In this document: positions 38,001 through 51,062 of the stretch, piece after piece
Layout of the letters: every line of letters starts with the position of its first letter
Position numbering within the stretch: position 1 is the stretch's first letter
NCBI RefSeq assembly: GCF_036669915.1
Contig: NC_089320.1
Location: forward strand, 19,031,868-19,095,867
Source: Pocillopora verrucosa
Taxonomy: Eukaryota > Cnidaria > Anthozoa > Scleractinia > Pocilloporidae
DNA length: 64,000 nt
Direction of reading: 5' to 3'
The notes under the pieces: generated by a model
What the model was told of the DNA's origin: nothing
What the model saw: the letters and a program-made list of their open reading frames with translations, nothing else
The model's database searches: none
Program-made: the position numbers and the translations under genes

Positions 38001-41000
38001 TCAAACGAATGAAAACCATAAAGAGGTAATTTTGAAGTTTCTTTGAAATAGAGAGATTTCAGTGTTGAAAGGAAGAGAAGGGTTTATCATTACCATAAAG
38101 ATACATCACAACTGAAAACTAAAACCTACATCCCTCTAATAGGTGGTACCTGGCGATGTCAAAAGCGACTCAGAGAAGCGTATTACCTATACAGTAGAGA
38201 AGAGGGTAAATGATCAAAGATATATGCTGCATTGGTGGGCAGCTAAAATGTTTAGTTGACGACAAAGTAAATAGTTGATAACATGAGATACACCGCCGCA
38301 GTGAAACTTAAGAAACAGACGTTCATGACATTAGTCCCTAGTAAAGGGAACACTACCATGGCCCTTTTCAAAAGATATCAGATTTGAATCTTAAAATATG
38401 TTCAGACAAAAAATGATGTCGACTTGAAATATCCTTATCAAGAATAGTCAGTCGGCATTAAATCGAGTCTCCTCAGTTTCGCGATTAAAAAAAAGTTCGC
38501 GTTACAGCACAAATAAGGTATCATACTCCATTTCCAGTTTTCTATTAAGTCAAAATAATAATAGAATGACCAAATATTTAAGATTTTTCTTGTTTCCAAC
38601 TGGAGCAGCCTTATATTTGAATCTCAATTAAATTTACAGACAGAGCGAGCTCCAGTTGTGAACATAGAAACTGAAGAGACAGTTGTTGATGAGATAGTGA
38701 AAAAGACAATTAGCACGGTAGAGGACGAACAAGAAAGAGAGAGAAGTGGTAAAAGTGACGCCGAGATTGATGCAAAAGAAGGTGATGGCTCCAACAAGGA
38801 CGCAGCTACTCCTGAGAAAGATAGAAAGGGAGAGGTGCTCCACGAAAACACAACACTGGTACGTAATTGAATAATCATAAAGAAAACCAAGACAGCCTAA
38901 TAAAACATTCGTTACAAATTACGAGGCCCCTTTTTTATTTGCACTTCGCAATAAGTATCGGGAACTAATGTCATTCAATTGTACGCCCCTTAGCCTGACG
39001 GCAGAACAAATAAAACCAGAGAGGTTTTGTTGGTATCCACTGCACGTATCTCTGGTGAGGAAAATCCAAAGAAAACAGAACCCGATGGACGGGCGTCTTG
39101 GCTCTCCGTTAGCACTGAAGATGATTGCGAACAGTCTCCTGATGCTAGCCTGGTTCATTATTTTAGATATGGCAAGGATGAGTCCAGTCCTCCCAGGTAA
39201 AGAAACATTAATTTTGCAAAGCGACAGCGTAAAGCTGCGGTATAACGTAGAAGGTACGCAATATCGCCCCATCGTTTGGTACTACGTTAAATAAAGGCCA
39301 CATATTCTACTTTCTCAACTACTCTATTTAATGAAGGCCTTCTCTCTAGGCTTCCGTTCTCCTTTCCTTAAAAATTGCGAGGTCAATCTTGCGTCCCAGG
39401 AGTGTAATAAAAATACAACATGTACATGCCTAAGGATTCCAAAAAGGCCGGCTGCTTCAATATCCGAATTAAAGTAAACCAAAATGCTAAGATTAGCCCA
39501 TTGCCGCATTGCGAGAATTAAGCTATGGGTGAGATTACTTTTGTTCTTGAAATTGGAGAAGAGTCAAACTGTCCAGTTCCAATACAAGTACAAATCTCAA
39601 CCTGCGAAGCTGACGTTGTGTTTATAGATACCTGACCCAAATTCAGATCAATTTGGGAGGACAAAGAGAAAATAACGTCGGGTAAGGAGCGATTTTGTTT
39701 CAATTTTCTCACCAAATTACATCCATTGAAACACGCATTACTAATTGAACACTAATGCATTTGGATAATCTTTGAATCGAAAGCAAATACTATCATTTGG
39801 TGAGATTATCATTTATTTATTTATTCTGATCCTGCAACTTAAATCTAATCTCTTGATCGCTATCTGTAACGATCTATGATGACCTCCGTTACAATTTTTT
39901 CCATCCGTTCTCTTTCTTGATTTATCAGTTTCTCTTCTATGGCGATTAAATTTCTTTTCTGCTGGTCCCTCCTATGAAACTGTTATCGATAGTTAAGATC
40001 GATGAGAGTCGAGTACAGATCGCATCAAATAAAAAGGTCATTTGTAAAAAAGACATTTTCTTGAACTTTTTCCAATCTGAGTTTTCCTGATCAGGTGTTG
40101 AGATATTCGAAACCTGTCTGCGATCGATAGAACCACTGATTGTACCCAAGTCTTGTAAGCACGAAGAGAAGTCTACAAGACGATATGATTTAAATCCCCA
40201 AGGTCTTAAAATAAAATGAGTTGGAAATAATGGCTTTTCTTCTTTCCTGAAACACGAGTGGAAACACTGGTCACGGATTATCTTTTTTACACAGCCAATA
40301 AATTCCTTTCTTTCTGCAAAATTTGAGATTACTAACTAAACCTAACAAAGCACCTAATTTAATTATTTTACTTTACAACGTAATTTCTAATGATGCAAAC
40401 TTAACTGTAATCTTGCAAAGACCATGCCGAGATAGATAGTATTTTATAATGAGAATGAAACTAACAAATCAAAGTAGAAGCAGCCATTGTTGCTGTTGTT
40501 ATTTGTTTATTCCAATTTTACAGTATGATAGGGAGATCATATGCACCTTGGTAAGCAAAGCCATAACTCAATAGATTAAACGATATTTCGGAGAAGTTGT
40601 GGGGGATTTTTCCTAATGAAGGTATGATTCAAAATGCGTATACTTGATCTTCTCATTCACAACAGCTCCCCAGCTGGCTCAATCAACTTTGTGGACTACC
40701 TGAAGAGGAAATTAGACGCCGTTGATCGAGATTTATTTGACATCGAGTACGGTGCAGGACAGTCGGACAAAGAATCAATGGACTTACAGACCACGAAAAA
40801 AGCGTTGGACCAACACAAGGTTACTCTTATTATCTGTAGCCCTGATGTTTGACGTTTAATGAGTTTCCGTGTGTTATCCGTTTAGCCTTGAAGTTGTCTC
40901 TACGTTGATCACTATGAATACATATATTCAAATAAATGAAAGAGAAATACGCTTCCCGAATTTCTGAACTAGAAGTCCCAGTTATTCGCAAAGAAAATAA

Positions 41001-44000
41001 GCAAAAAAAGACACATTTTTGCATAGTTTTACCCGACCAACGAATGGCTTGTAAACCGCGTTTTACATTAATTTGTTGTTTACTTCCTGCTTAACTACAC
41101 AACAGATCAAACGTACTTGAAACTAAACTAACGTTTGGGATGATTTCACATTGTCTCGAAAAGGACGTTCTGCTTGAGTTGGAGTCGGTTGAGGCCCATA
41201 CTTATGATGTTCTAGAGGAGGGAAAAAATCTGGTCAACGAAAAATGCTTTGATAGTTCGCATGAGGAATACTTCAGTGATAGAATGGAGGCAACAGAAGG
41301 AAAACTGAAGAGGACTGAGGAAGTCGTGAATAAGGAGCATCAAAGGTAACTGTTTTTCTGTTCTCTTTAAACAGGATAGGATGAAACTGGATCCTGTCTG
41401 AACCCCTCGTGACGCGCTAGTTTCTTAATTGTGTTTCTTAGAGATATCGCATTTTGGGATCTAAGAATAACCAACCCTGAGCCAAAAAGTTATGTCACTG
41501 GGAATTTTAAACACCTTCGTTCATTCTTCACCAACAGAGCATTTTATTATGCTCTCTTGTACCCTACCAAGACTTTTAAGCAACTCGCGAAGAAAATGTA
41601 ACAGTATTCCCGGGAGTCCAGAGAGCTTGAGTCTGAAAATACTTGAAAGGAATTTCCTTTAGAATAGGGTCCAGTCTCTTGGCTAATGATTCTATCCTGG
41701 CTTAACCTTAAGATAGTTGATAAGCTGACTTATTAAATTGCAAACTCATTCATCATTTACTGATTCTTCCTTCCTCCGTAGGTTGTTCGACCTGTATGTA
41801 ATTTTGCTCAATCAGCACTTGGAGCGGATGAATGATTGGCTTGTCCGTGCCGAGTCCCGGATGGCCTTAGATGATGACGTGGAGCCAACATACGAAGGAG
41901 TAAACCTTCAAATCGTCAATCATAAGGTTTTCAATGAACTCAATAACTAACGTACTTTGCGTCCACCGTTTGTCTTTAAAAGCCACTGATAAGTCAGACA
42001 TTTTTCAACCTTCCACTGTGGCTGATACATTTAGATAAGTTGAGCTTGTAGTTAGCTTACCCTCCTATTTAGGGTTCTATATATAGAATAAAACTGCTAG
42101 AAACGTCGTCCTACTCAATAAGATCCATTAAATTTTTCAAAGCTTTCGATTTGTAACAATATGGAAAAGCTGGTCTTTTTATCTTTCTTGCATAAAATAA
42201 GTAAGATGAATTCCTTTATCTTCGATCTTCTCTCGTCTCAAAGTGAAATAGTCTCTTAACTTCACCATGCCCCTCCTACTGTTTCATTTTCTAAAGACTC
42301 GATCTTATCCTAGACATTCCAGGAAGACTTGTCTAATCATTCCATGGTGAATATGATACTTGATATGGACATGGAAGATCCTGCTATAGATGAAACCATT
42401 CGGGACTGGGTCAAAGTGAGTGATAATCTTTCTAGGAAAATCTCAATGGGGTTAACCTTTAGTCGAACAACGGCAAAAAGTTCAGTCTTAAGGCGTGAAA
42501 AACGACAAATTTTAAACTTAAGTCATGAAAAAATTAACCATATAATTTTTTGTTAACTTAAACAGAAAGAAACCATCCGTTACCCATCACCCCATTGAGA
42601 CCCTCTTCTCAGTGTGAATAAACACAAAAACCAGGAGATGTATACTTACATCGAGATCCCCCTTCAAATAAACTTATCTTTTAGGAGTTAAATGAGTGGT
42701 GTGAACGGAATATTTTATGAAATCTCATCAGTAGGCGGCGCATCTTTTAAGTATGAAAAAAATAGGTATGAAATCCTGTCTGTTCATGAAAAAAAAACAG
42801 CTAGGGTAATGTTTTGGTGTAAATGATAGAAAACACTGTTCCCGATTAAAGATGAAAGAGAATGGTAATCACCAATTATCATTTGGAGCAATTAGGACGG
42901 ACAACTTGGGCCTCTATTTCTAATTCACCAGCCCTCCTCTTTTTCTCGGAAGCAGGTTTTGAGTGAACGTTGGGCTGCAGTGTGGACGTGGGCAGAAGAA
43001 TGGAAAGAGAAGCTTTACAAAGCCCTTATCGACTGGAATAAACTTCGCGAAGAAGAGACTGTTCTACTGTCCTGGTTGTCAAGTAAAGAACAAACCATGG
43101 ATGTTATTGGCCAAACGGATATCACAGATGAGGAACAAGTGAAAATGCACTTGAATTTGCTAGAGGTACGAAAAGAGCTGATCAGTAATTAAAAGCACAG
43201 AAACCCTCGTTCAGTTCTGTTTTACAGCAGCTCTAGGCCCAGCTGCACAATCGTTCACCTTTTCAGTATTTTTTTTTCCAACAGACATTAGAGCGCGAAA
43301 TGGATGCACAAGGCACGCGACTGGAATCTCTCCACCAGATTGGAGAAGAACTCATAAGAGATGCTGACTACCACAATTCTACCGCTAAAGCAATCTGGGA
43401 CCAATTGGAAGACTTTGATGAATGCTGGAAAGCGATTAGTAACTCAGTCAAGGAGAGGAAAGCAGTGGTGAGCATTGAAAGTAAAACCAGACGAAACTTA
43501 CCGTTGCGTTTTCTTTGCAGCGCTTATATTTTATCCCTCTGTTTTTCCCTTTCAAAATAAATCCAACCAAAAATGGCATTGTTGCAAGAATAATCGATGG
43601 CGCTGGTGAGTTTAGAGTAAAAAATTATTAGCAATTCCCTTAAATATTACATGTAAGTGTAAATTTCAACAGGAACTTCTGTTGTATGATAATTATGATA
43701 CAACTAATAACATTGTCGTTATTGAAAATACACATTTTAGCTTCAAGATACCCAAAGTAAGGTGAAACAGATGGGGGATTTGATGAAAGAAGTTCGAGCC
43801 TGGATGGACGAGGCCGAAAAATTAATCAAATTTATTCGATTGCAAAGTGACCCTGAGAAGGAAACCAAAATCCAAGAAAAGATAGAGGTAATGGTCAATA
43901 TGTGTTGTATACTTTACTATACATTCCATCAGAAGTTACATAGACACTGAATACGAACAATCTTTTATGTGAATCCCCGCATGTTTTTCTTTTTTTTTCG

Positions 44001-44729
44001 CAACATTGCAACAAAGTGTCGGGGCTCGACAAGCTGTAAGGCAGGGTACCTGAATGTTCTGTGTAGATTTTAAAGCAGAAGAAGTGATTTGAGTGCCCGT
44101 GTAACCCACTTACTTCTTCACCAGGCTACTTTACTCTTGTAAACTTTCCTCGTGCGGTTCCTCTTGACTATTTCTGATCGAAAATTTTAAGGTTATCCTT
44201 CACATTCAAGTCCCATTTAAAAAAAAGTCTTTGGTGCACACGACTTGAAAATTGCACTAGCCAAGCATGAAGTTTAAGGGAAATTCTAATCTTGGCAACG
44301 GGACAAGTTTATCGACAAATTTTGGTTGTTTAGTAAATAAAGTAGACTCTTTAGATGTTAAGTTTTTGCTGGGGTAGATTTTAGTTCCCGGTCGTTCTCA
44401 TCTTAGGGGAAAAGGATGAACTAGCTCTTTCTCGATGCTTAAAATAATCATGAATAGCTAATTTTTACTTCATTTTTCAGCTTAAATGTGAGGAAAAAGA
44501 CAGAAACCAGCTCAAAGTCGACGAGATCAATCGCTTAGAGGAAGAACTAAGCGCAAACATCGATAAGAGGTCCAATTACTACATGAAAAGAGTCATCAAG
44601 CCATTCAACAAACGCTGGGATGACACAAGAATTGCCCTCGACAGATTTCGTAATGATGACTACCCGTTTGTCAAGCCAGACGACTGCTTTCTTGTTAAAT
44701 GTTTAAAGAAGGCCCTTGTAGTTAACTGA
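32030..44729 (+). CDS. Actin-binding CH-CH protein with long linker and dystrophin-type spectrin repeats (paralogue 2)
   Basis: Exons: 32030-32057 (tentative first), 33183-33244, 33731-33904, 34247-34339, 34611-34693, 34787-34870, 35166-35281, 35533-35669, 35770-35958, 36534-36620, 37386-37517, 37933-38025, 38143-38205, 38640-38858, 38994-39196, 40666-40819, 41164-41345, 41782-41926, 42314-42415, 42956-43165, 43285-43467, 43741-43887 and 44481-44729. Phases all agree; 1044 residues. CH1 is about residues 16-119 (RVFTRWINLQLAK) and CH2 about 131-236 (TTSWMDGLAFNALLHSF, TPDKNMITLFLSYLYQF). Residues about 237-588 form a Ser/Thr/Glu-rich linker with the motif EYKV twice. Four dystrophin-like spectrin repeats follow (SERWAAVWTWAEEWKEKL). 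It mirrors paralogue 1 exon by exon outside the linker. No WW, EF-hand or ZZ region is present. An actin-linked scaffold role is inferred. Confidence 0.88.
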
Positions 44730-45689
44730 ATAGATTCCTCGTGTGCTTAAAATCCAAAGTGACGATAAGGCATGATGTGTGATGCTTTACGCACCAGCTC
44801 TCTTTAAAATAGCCACGCTTATTTTTAAAACGCCATTCGTGTAAATGAACTAAAGAAAAAGTGGATTTGGATCCTTCCATGGCAGAGGAAGGGAAGGAGT
44901 CCCGTTAATTGACTCGGCAAAACGTTCCCCATTTAATTCAGTTTTAAGAGGCTTGACACATCAGCAATCCACTGCAGAAAATACGAGTTGGCTCAGTGTT
45001 CGAGCTTTAGTTAACATTAGGTTTAAAAAAAACCATGGAGATGATTAAACTTTCTATTCTGCCATTCAGAGACTTTAGCCTCCACCCTAAAAAGATTAGG
45101 AATTGAAAAAGCTTAATACCTTATTTGGCTAAAAACTTGGAATATATATAAATGACGAGCTTTCGGCTACAAGGGTAGTAAGCTTTTGTCGCCAAAAAGT
45201 TGAGCTATATTCTAAATTAATTTTAGTGAGAAAAAGTTACAATTTTAATATTCCAACCTGTTTAGCCAAGCAAAACTGCCAGTCGCTTTACGTAAAAAAG
45301 CTAGAGCAGGTGGAAACAAGGTTCAGTCTGGTTGCATAGTGCCCTCAGCAAACAGCTTCATATGTGTTTGAGAAAGGGTACCATACTATGCCCTATACAA
45401 GCTTTGGTGGGTAAACTTAAGTCGTTTTCAACGCCGCTTATCATGGTAATTACGCTAAGCCGTAGGAAATTGTTTTCCATTGACCACGCGGAATTTCATG
45501 ATGCAATTCCACGCTTTTATCGATGCAGCTATTCTCAATAATTTCATCAGATCGCGCGTTACACTAAACATCACGTTTCTAGTTTCCCAACCAATCGAAA
45601 GACAGCTTTTGAAGCGAGGGCGTGCCGTGTGTCACATAACTTCAAGGCGTTCCACGCTCTAAAGCTTGTATTTGAAGACCTGAAAGGCT
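44730..45689. other. Region downstream of paralogue 2, no clear gene
   Basis: No exon is supportable here, and no AATAAA is obvious close to the stop at 44729. The 3' untranslated region of paralogue 2 may be long, or end at a variant signal. Confidence 0.45.
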
Positions 45690-46054
45690 AGACTTTCATC
45701 ACAAAAGCACTTTGAACGACTGGGTGAAGGGAAGCGGCCAAAAAGCAAAATCCCGATTGACCTGAACGTAAACGAATATCTACAAAAGACAAAGACTGCT
45801 GCAGAAATGAAAGGAGTTACTCAACGCCGTCGTATCGTGAACTACATCGAGTATTACATGGACGAATATGATTATTATAATTTCGATCGTGTGGCTACAA
45901 ATCTGAGTCACTCCCGAAAGGGAAGATCGAAGAAGGAAGCCAGTTTGAATACAAACAGACCAAACCCGGCCGGCCACGAGAGAAAATTGTTGACGAAACT
46001 ACAAAATACGGAGAGGAAGAAGAAGGAGAGTAACCTTAGAACTTCTGCAAAGTG
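45690..46054 (+). pseudogene. Coding-like segment, possible orphan terminal exon
   Basis: An open frame from about 45690 (after TGAAAG) reads through to TGA 46052-46054. It includes KIPIDLNVNEYLQKTKTAAE and a tyrosine- and aspartate-rich stretch around YYMDEYDYYNF. Around 45900 an overlapping frame also looks coding, giving QFEYKQTKPGRPREKIVDET and an acidic end at a TAA near 46030. This would fit a single-base frameshift in an old exon. AATAAA follows at 46342-46347. The EYK motif recalls the linker of paralogue 2. The family is not recognised, and it may be a relic or a chance open frame. Confidence 0.3.
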
Positions 46055-47827
46055 AAGCGTCGCCGATTTTGGAAAAAAATGCCGTCATTTCGACTGAAAC
46101 TATTAAACCACTGCTCGATCAAAGTCAGTGTTTCAAATTGAACTACTGTAGCTTGAACTGGAATACACGTCGCGTTCTGATATTTTGTAAGCACTGTTAA
46201 CTACTCTGCGCATGTTTTATGGTTAGGTTTGTTGACACAAAGTCGTAATTCAGTTGGACATTTAACTCATTAAAATTTTAGCTAACCAAACAGCTAAATA
46301 CTACAATTCCGGAAAAATGGGAGTTTGTATTACTGAGGATAAATAAACGCTGGATCATATAACGCCAATTAAGTTTCTACATTTGTAATTGCTGTAGTCC
46401 GGCTTGTTTTTTGTTATGAAGAAAGAATTGAACAGGTACCTGTTGGAAACACGTTTTGTTACACTGTGTTATGAGAAATTACTATCAAAATAAAATAGAC
46501 AACCATTAAACGATAACTTGTAGTGGTCTATGAGAGCACGAAACTCTAACCTCGTTGGCTGTTAAAACCCATTGTCTCAATCGATCGTAGACAAGTATCT
46601 AGAGCTGGGAGACTAGACGTTTAAAAGCCAGAATCGAAACGGTATTATACGATAAATCCTGATTGAAATTGTCACTTTAGAATTTGTACACAATATACCA
46701 AATCAGTGCTCCATTTCGTTCCTTTCAGTTTTCATAATTGACTTTGCGTGTTTTTATTCTTAACTTCATTCCTGGTGGTTTGAATAGGATAACACTTTGC
46801 GATTTAGCATTAGTGGCACTTGTGAATTGTTAATCCTACACGGTTTCAAATATTGCTTTCTACCTAATTGTCTAACGATGGGTTTTTGTTCTCTGACGTG
46901 TCTCAAGAGTGCTCATGAGTGTAGGCGTAAATAGAAAGCTTTGAAAATCATCCTCTAAACAAAACAAGTCAAGACACGTCTTTAAAGGCTGGCGTCAGTA
47001 CACTCCCTAAAAGAGGAGGTTCCTTTTTGTAGACTTGGTTTTGCTTTGCACGGTTTTTTAAATCTTCCAGAGCAGTTTGTTTGTTTGCTTCTCATTTGAA
47101 ATGTAAGTTCGTTTGATCGAGTTGCTTCCTCGCCTGCAGTTTTCTTTCTCATGATCATGTGCGTTACTGGTGAACCTGTTACTAGGCTCGGGTAGGAAAA
47201 TACACCATTCACTTGGTTTATTTAGATAGCGCATGGAATTGCTAATGAAATTGGATTAACATTGTGAACAGTCATCCGAAATCTAACCCAGACAATCATT
47301 TTATTGAAAGTAAGATGGACAACATCACAAAATCTCTTTGACATTCAACTCGAAATAAATTCACTTTGACCTAACACAACATCAAAATGAGTTCTAAACC
47401 TGTAAATTGTCGGCTTTTCAAACTGAAGCGACTTATCACAGACTAAAATATTCCTTCATCTTTAAGTGGCTAGGGAAAAATCATCCCCTGACTACCCAGT
47501 GTAAGGGAAGATTGCAAAAAAAAAAAACAACAAATTGTTAATTTTTCATGCCTTCGCTCATAAAAAATTGTAACTTTTCCGGCTTGAGAGCCATTGTATA
47601 CTTTAACTTCCACGACTAATAGACACTTATCATCTCTAGCTGCCGAGCATTCATTGTACGTGAGGTTTTCTGGTGTTATTAATGACAGCTTCCATTTGGC
47701 ACGAAAAAATATTTTTCTGTGGAAAATTGTCTGACGATTTAATACTTTTCCAAGAGGAAAAGTAGAGGAAATCAGCACGCTTTGTGGAAGCCAAATGGAG
47801 GTTATCGTATCTATGATCCATCAAGTA
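46055..47827. other. Intergenic, no gene recognised
   Basis: This AT-rich region has AATAAA motifs at 46342 and about 46489. Open frames on the minus strand at 46982-47212 and 47470-47778 carry no recognisable domain. Confidence 0.5.
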
Positions 47828-47833
47828 TTTATT
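47828..47833 (-). promoter_or_regulatory. Polyadenylation signal of the receptor-like gene
   Basis: AATAAA on the minus strand, about 97 bases past the stop codon of the class C receptor-like gene. Confidence 0.65.
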
Positions 47834-47929
47834 TGCGGCGCGCGGAACAAGACGATTACCACTGTTGATTCTAGAGCGGCTTTTTTTACCAAATAAGTCT
47901 ATTGTTCATCACCTCTGGGAATTAAAGGG

Positions 47930-50158
47930 CTAAAGCACCATGAAAAGGAAGACGAGTGCCACGAAAGAAACAGCTAAAGTGCAGAAGAATAACGTTCTCT
48001 GCCACTGAAACTCGCACTTCTTAAAATCCTCATTCGGCCAATAGCCCCTCAAGCAATCTACGCATGTGTAATCATTCTTCACGATTTGATTGTAGTGGCA
48101 CGTTGCACACGACCAGCAACACTCGTTATCGTTCTTTAAGACTCGAATGTGACCTGGAGGGCACTGGTTACCACAGGAGGATTTTGGCACTGTTTGGTTC
48201 CGCCACTTGATTCTAAAGCCGTTAATATACCATGAACTGTCCCAAGTACCAACAGTAACATGATTTTTGACAGATCCATTCGACTTCACAGAGATCAAAG
48301 AAAAAATATTTTCCTTCATATGCTGCTGACCCGAAAAACGTTTCCAGTTCTGACTATAGAAAACGTCTAGTACGTGTCCCAGACTCCTCGAAAACACTAC
48401 TCGGTCGAGCTGCATCGTGGTGCGGCCGATGATGGCGTGGGATGCCTTTTCGTACGCATGCGCAAGCAAATAAATACTATTCATAGATGCTTGAATTTCT
48501 TCCTTTCTTCGTTTAGAAGGTGAGTCAGCTGTCCCAATGTTTGAGCAGCTGCTTTGATCAACGGGCATTTCAATGATGCTGTTGAACTCGATTGTATCGC
48601 CTTTGTTTTCGAAGTAGTCCTTGAATCCTTCCATGAAAGGAAAGTGAGGGACAATAACAAAAGTGTCATCTTCTGAGTTACCCTCAAAACAGTGTACGTC
48701 TCTTTGGTTGGTTACGATCCATGTGAATTGTGAAGTTGGTTTCACAATTTTAACAGCTGTTGAGTAAAATAAAGGGTAAAACAAATTGTCAATTCTCAAT
48801 AATGCACCTTGTAGCAAAAAATCAGGGACGGGAATATATTCAAGTCGAAGTCATTTACTACGACGAACGAGTGCTGTCGAATGATGTTGTCAGTTGACAG
48901 AAATCAGAATTCGGCGCTCGAGTGAAACTACTGAGCCTTCAAATCGACCGATTTTAGTTTTGTTGTTGTTGTTGTTATTACCTTTTTTTTTTTTCAATAT
49001 TTCCCTTTTGCCCTTTGGGGTTGTTTATTAAGCACAGACATTGCAGAACTTGTTTTTTTCTCAATTATTAAAATACCCCGTAATAGACAAAAGATATTGT
49101 ACGTCGCCACCGATTATCGAGTGAGCCGTCCGCTAGGAGTGTCGGATCAGTCTCCCTCCGAATCTTGCTCCACGCTATTTTATAAGTTGTGAGTGACTGA
49201 GTTGGAAATCGGAATGATCTGAAAACTTGCCCGGTACCTGTTGAAGGGCAATTAATCTTGGCTGTTGGAATCCTTACAAGATGCAAAAAAAAATACTGAA
49301 TTCATTATATTTAGTCAATAATGCATGTCTTCTGCCCAAACACTTACTTTGCAATATTTTTTTCGTTTCTCTGTCGTCTGTAAATAAAATAACTATGGTG
49401 GACGCTGGCTCAGACAATAGTTTCACAATTGTCTGCTCATACGATACAGAGTGTGTTCCCTCGCCACTAAGCAAAACCTTCACCGCAACGCAAAGCTTTT
49501 CGATGTTGGATATGCGCAAAAATATTTCAAAGTCATCCTGATGTTCAGTTGAATAAACGACAGACACAGCACTCCATGTAAAATATTTGACAAGATCTGC
49601 AAGCGCACGAGCCTTGTAATATCCAATGGACACTGATTGCAAAATATCACCCGGACTGTCAGGCGTATTGTTGTCTTTACCAAAGATAATTTGCGGTACC
49701 TTGAACAGTCCTAGGAGAGTCGAAGCATCCTTGTTCTGAGAGGAAGATATAACACCCAAAACCGGCTTTAAATCGTCGCCACCATCTAACTTCTTCCTGT
49801 ATGTATATGCAAGGTCGAGGGCTTGTTCTAAAGCAATTTGTTCATCATTACAAGTGTCGCACACAGTAAGTGTCAAAGATGCATTAAAACGCCGTGCGTC
49901 CCACTTTCTGTTCACGTCTTCCACTGCGTATTGCAGAGCATGCAGCCATAAAAACCCTTCTTGGCGCTTTGGAGATCCGCAAATTCCACGTTTGTCTCTT
50001 GAGTGGAGAGGCAAAAGAGCGCCGAACGCGATGTCATGGTTTACAGCTTGATGATAACTTGTAAAATATTGACTTTCACCTCCTGAAACGGCGACCTGCA
50101 ACTGAAATTGTGTAACAAAACTTAAAGCAATTAAAAGTATCAGCAGCCACCTTTTCAT
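47930..50158 (-). CDS. Class C GPCR-like ectodomain with a single transmembrane helix
   Basis: Two exons, 49348-50158 and 47930-48756, join in phase 1 (donor GTAAGTG, acceptor CAACAG) to give 545 residues. The start MKRWLLILLIALSFVTQFQL provides a signal peptide; an upstream in-frame ATG at 50215 would bury it. Residues about 45-450 look like the Venus flytrap ligand-binding fold of metabotropic glutamate-type receptors (QEGFLWLHALQYAVEDVNRK, LGVISSSQNKDAS, FTWSAVSVVYS, FTWIVTNQ). Residues 461-518 contain nine cysteines (465, 469, 483, 484, 487, 490, 502, 505, 518) in the order of the NCD3G domain, including CCWSC and RGYWPN. One hydrophobic helix (about 525-545) follows and the protein stops at once. 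Family members normally continue into seven helices. It may be a decoy, co-receptor or truncated duplicate; the ligand is unknown. Confidence 0.88.
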
Positions 50159-50215
50159 GGCGATGCTGATAACATTTTCCCGTTTCTCTCTTTTTGGGTT
50201 TTCTATTTGTAGCAA

Positions 50216-51062
50216 GCCGACATGTTTTGCTGAATTTTTGTGGCTTCATTAGTAAACATCAATATATAAATGATGGGTGTTTATATTTCAAAAAGGTCCA
50301 CCAATTAAACAGCTTTCTAAATTGTTGACTTTGGCATAACGCCCAGGAGCAGGTACCACAGTTTAACTCAGATGTAAATGATGTCTTCGTTCGTCATTCG
50401 CTCCTCGTGCTTCACTTTTTTGGGACCTCTCTAAACCTTTGGACGCCCTCGCGTGCTAATCAAAGTCTCCTTTATTTTTTCATCTCTTTGCCTTTTTCAT
50501 ACCATCTAATTAGCACACAAGGAGTTCGCATGCACGCAGAGGGGCAAACCTTGGAAAAATTTCACGATCAAAAAATTTCGGTTTTTGTGCGCTCATACAA
50601 TATGCTTAACATGATAAAAACCTAACCTAAGTTAGACACTGTGGTTACAGTGTATTAGGGGGTAAGAGTACTAGATGGTAAATTTTAAGCTTGGTCGCGG
50701 AATAAAGACGTTTGACATCTGACAAATGATTAATTTCCAGCCCACGTCCCACGCTCGTGACACACGTTAAGCATCGGCTCATTCAAACAAAGGAAAATGT
50801 TTTAAGTGTTTAACACAAGCAAATTGCCTGAGGTGCGGAGGAAGGCGTGCGGCGAAGTCGCGACTGGTTAAAGTCTTACTTTCGATTGGTTGAGAGGAAA
50901 GTGCATGATTTCTAGTCCAATCACAAAGCGAGCTGAAAGACACTGCCGACTTAGTTTGGAATTTCTTTTAATATTCCACTGAAATTTGCTCTAACGCAGT
51001 TTGCTTCATCCTCCATTCCTCAACGTGTTGTCCTCGTACGTGTCTTTATTCCGAAACTGGCC
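50216..51062. other. Upstream region of the receptor-like gene
   Basis: An AT-rich TATA-like stretch (TTTATATATT on the minus strand, near 50260) lies about 100 bases before the receptor-like start codon and could be its promoter. Nothing else is recognised. Confidence 0.4.

Noticed and set aside
49068..49286. Possible middle exon of the receptor-like gene
   Set aside because: Exons 49348-50158 and 47930-48756 join directly in phase and keep the Venus flytrap fold; this frame adds nothing recognisable and ends in a stop.
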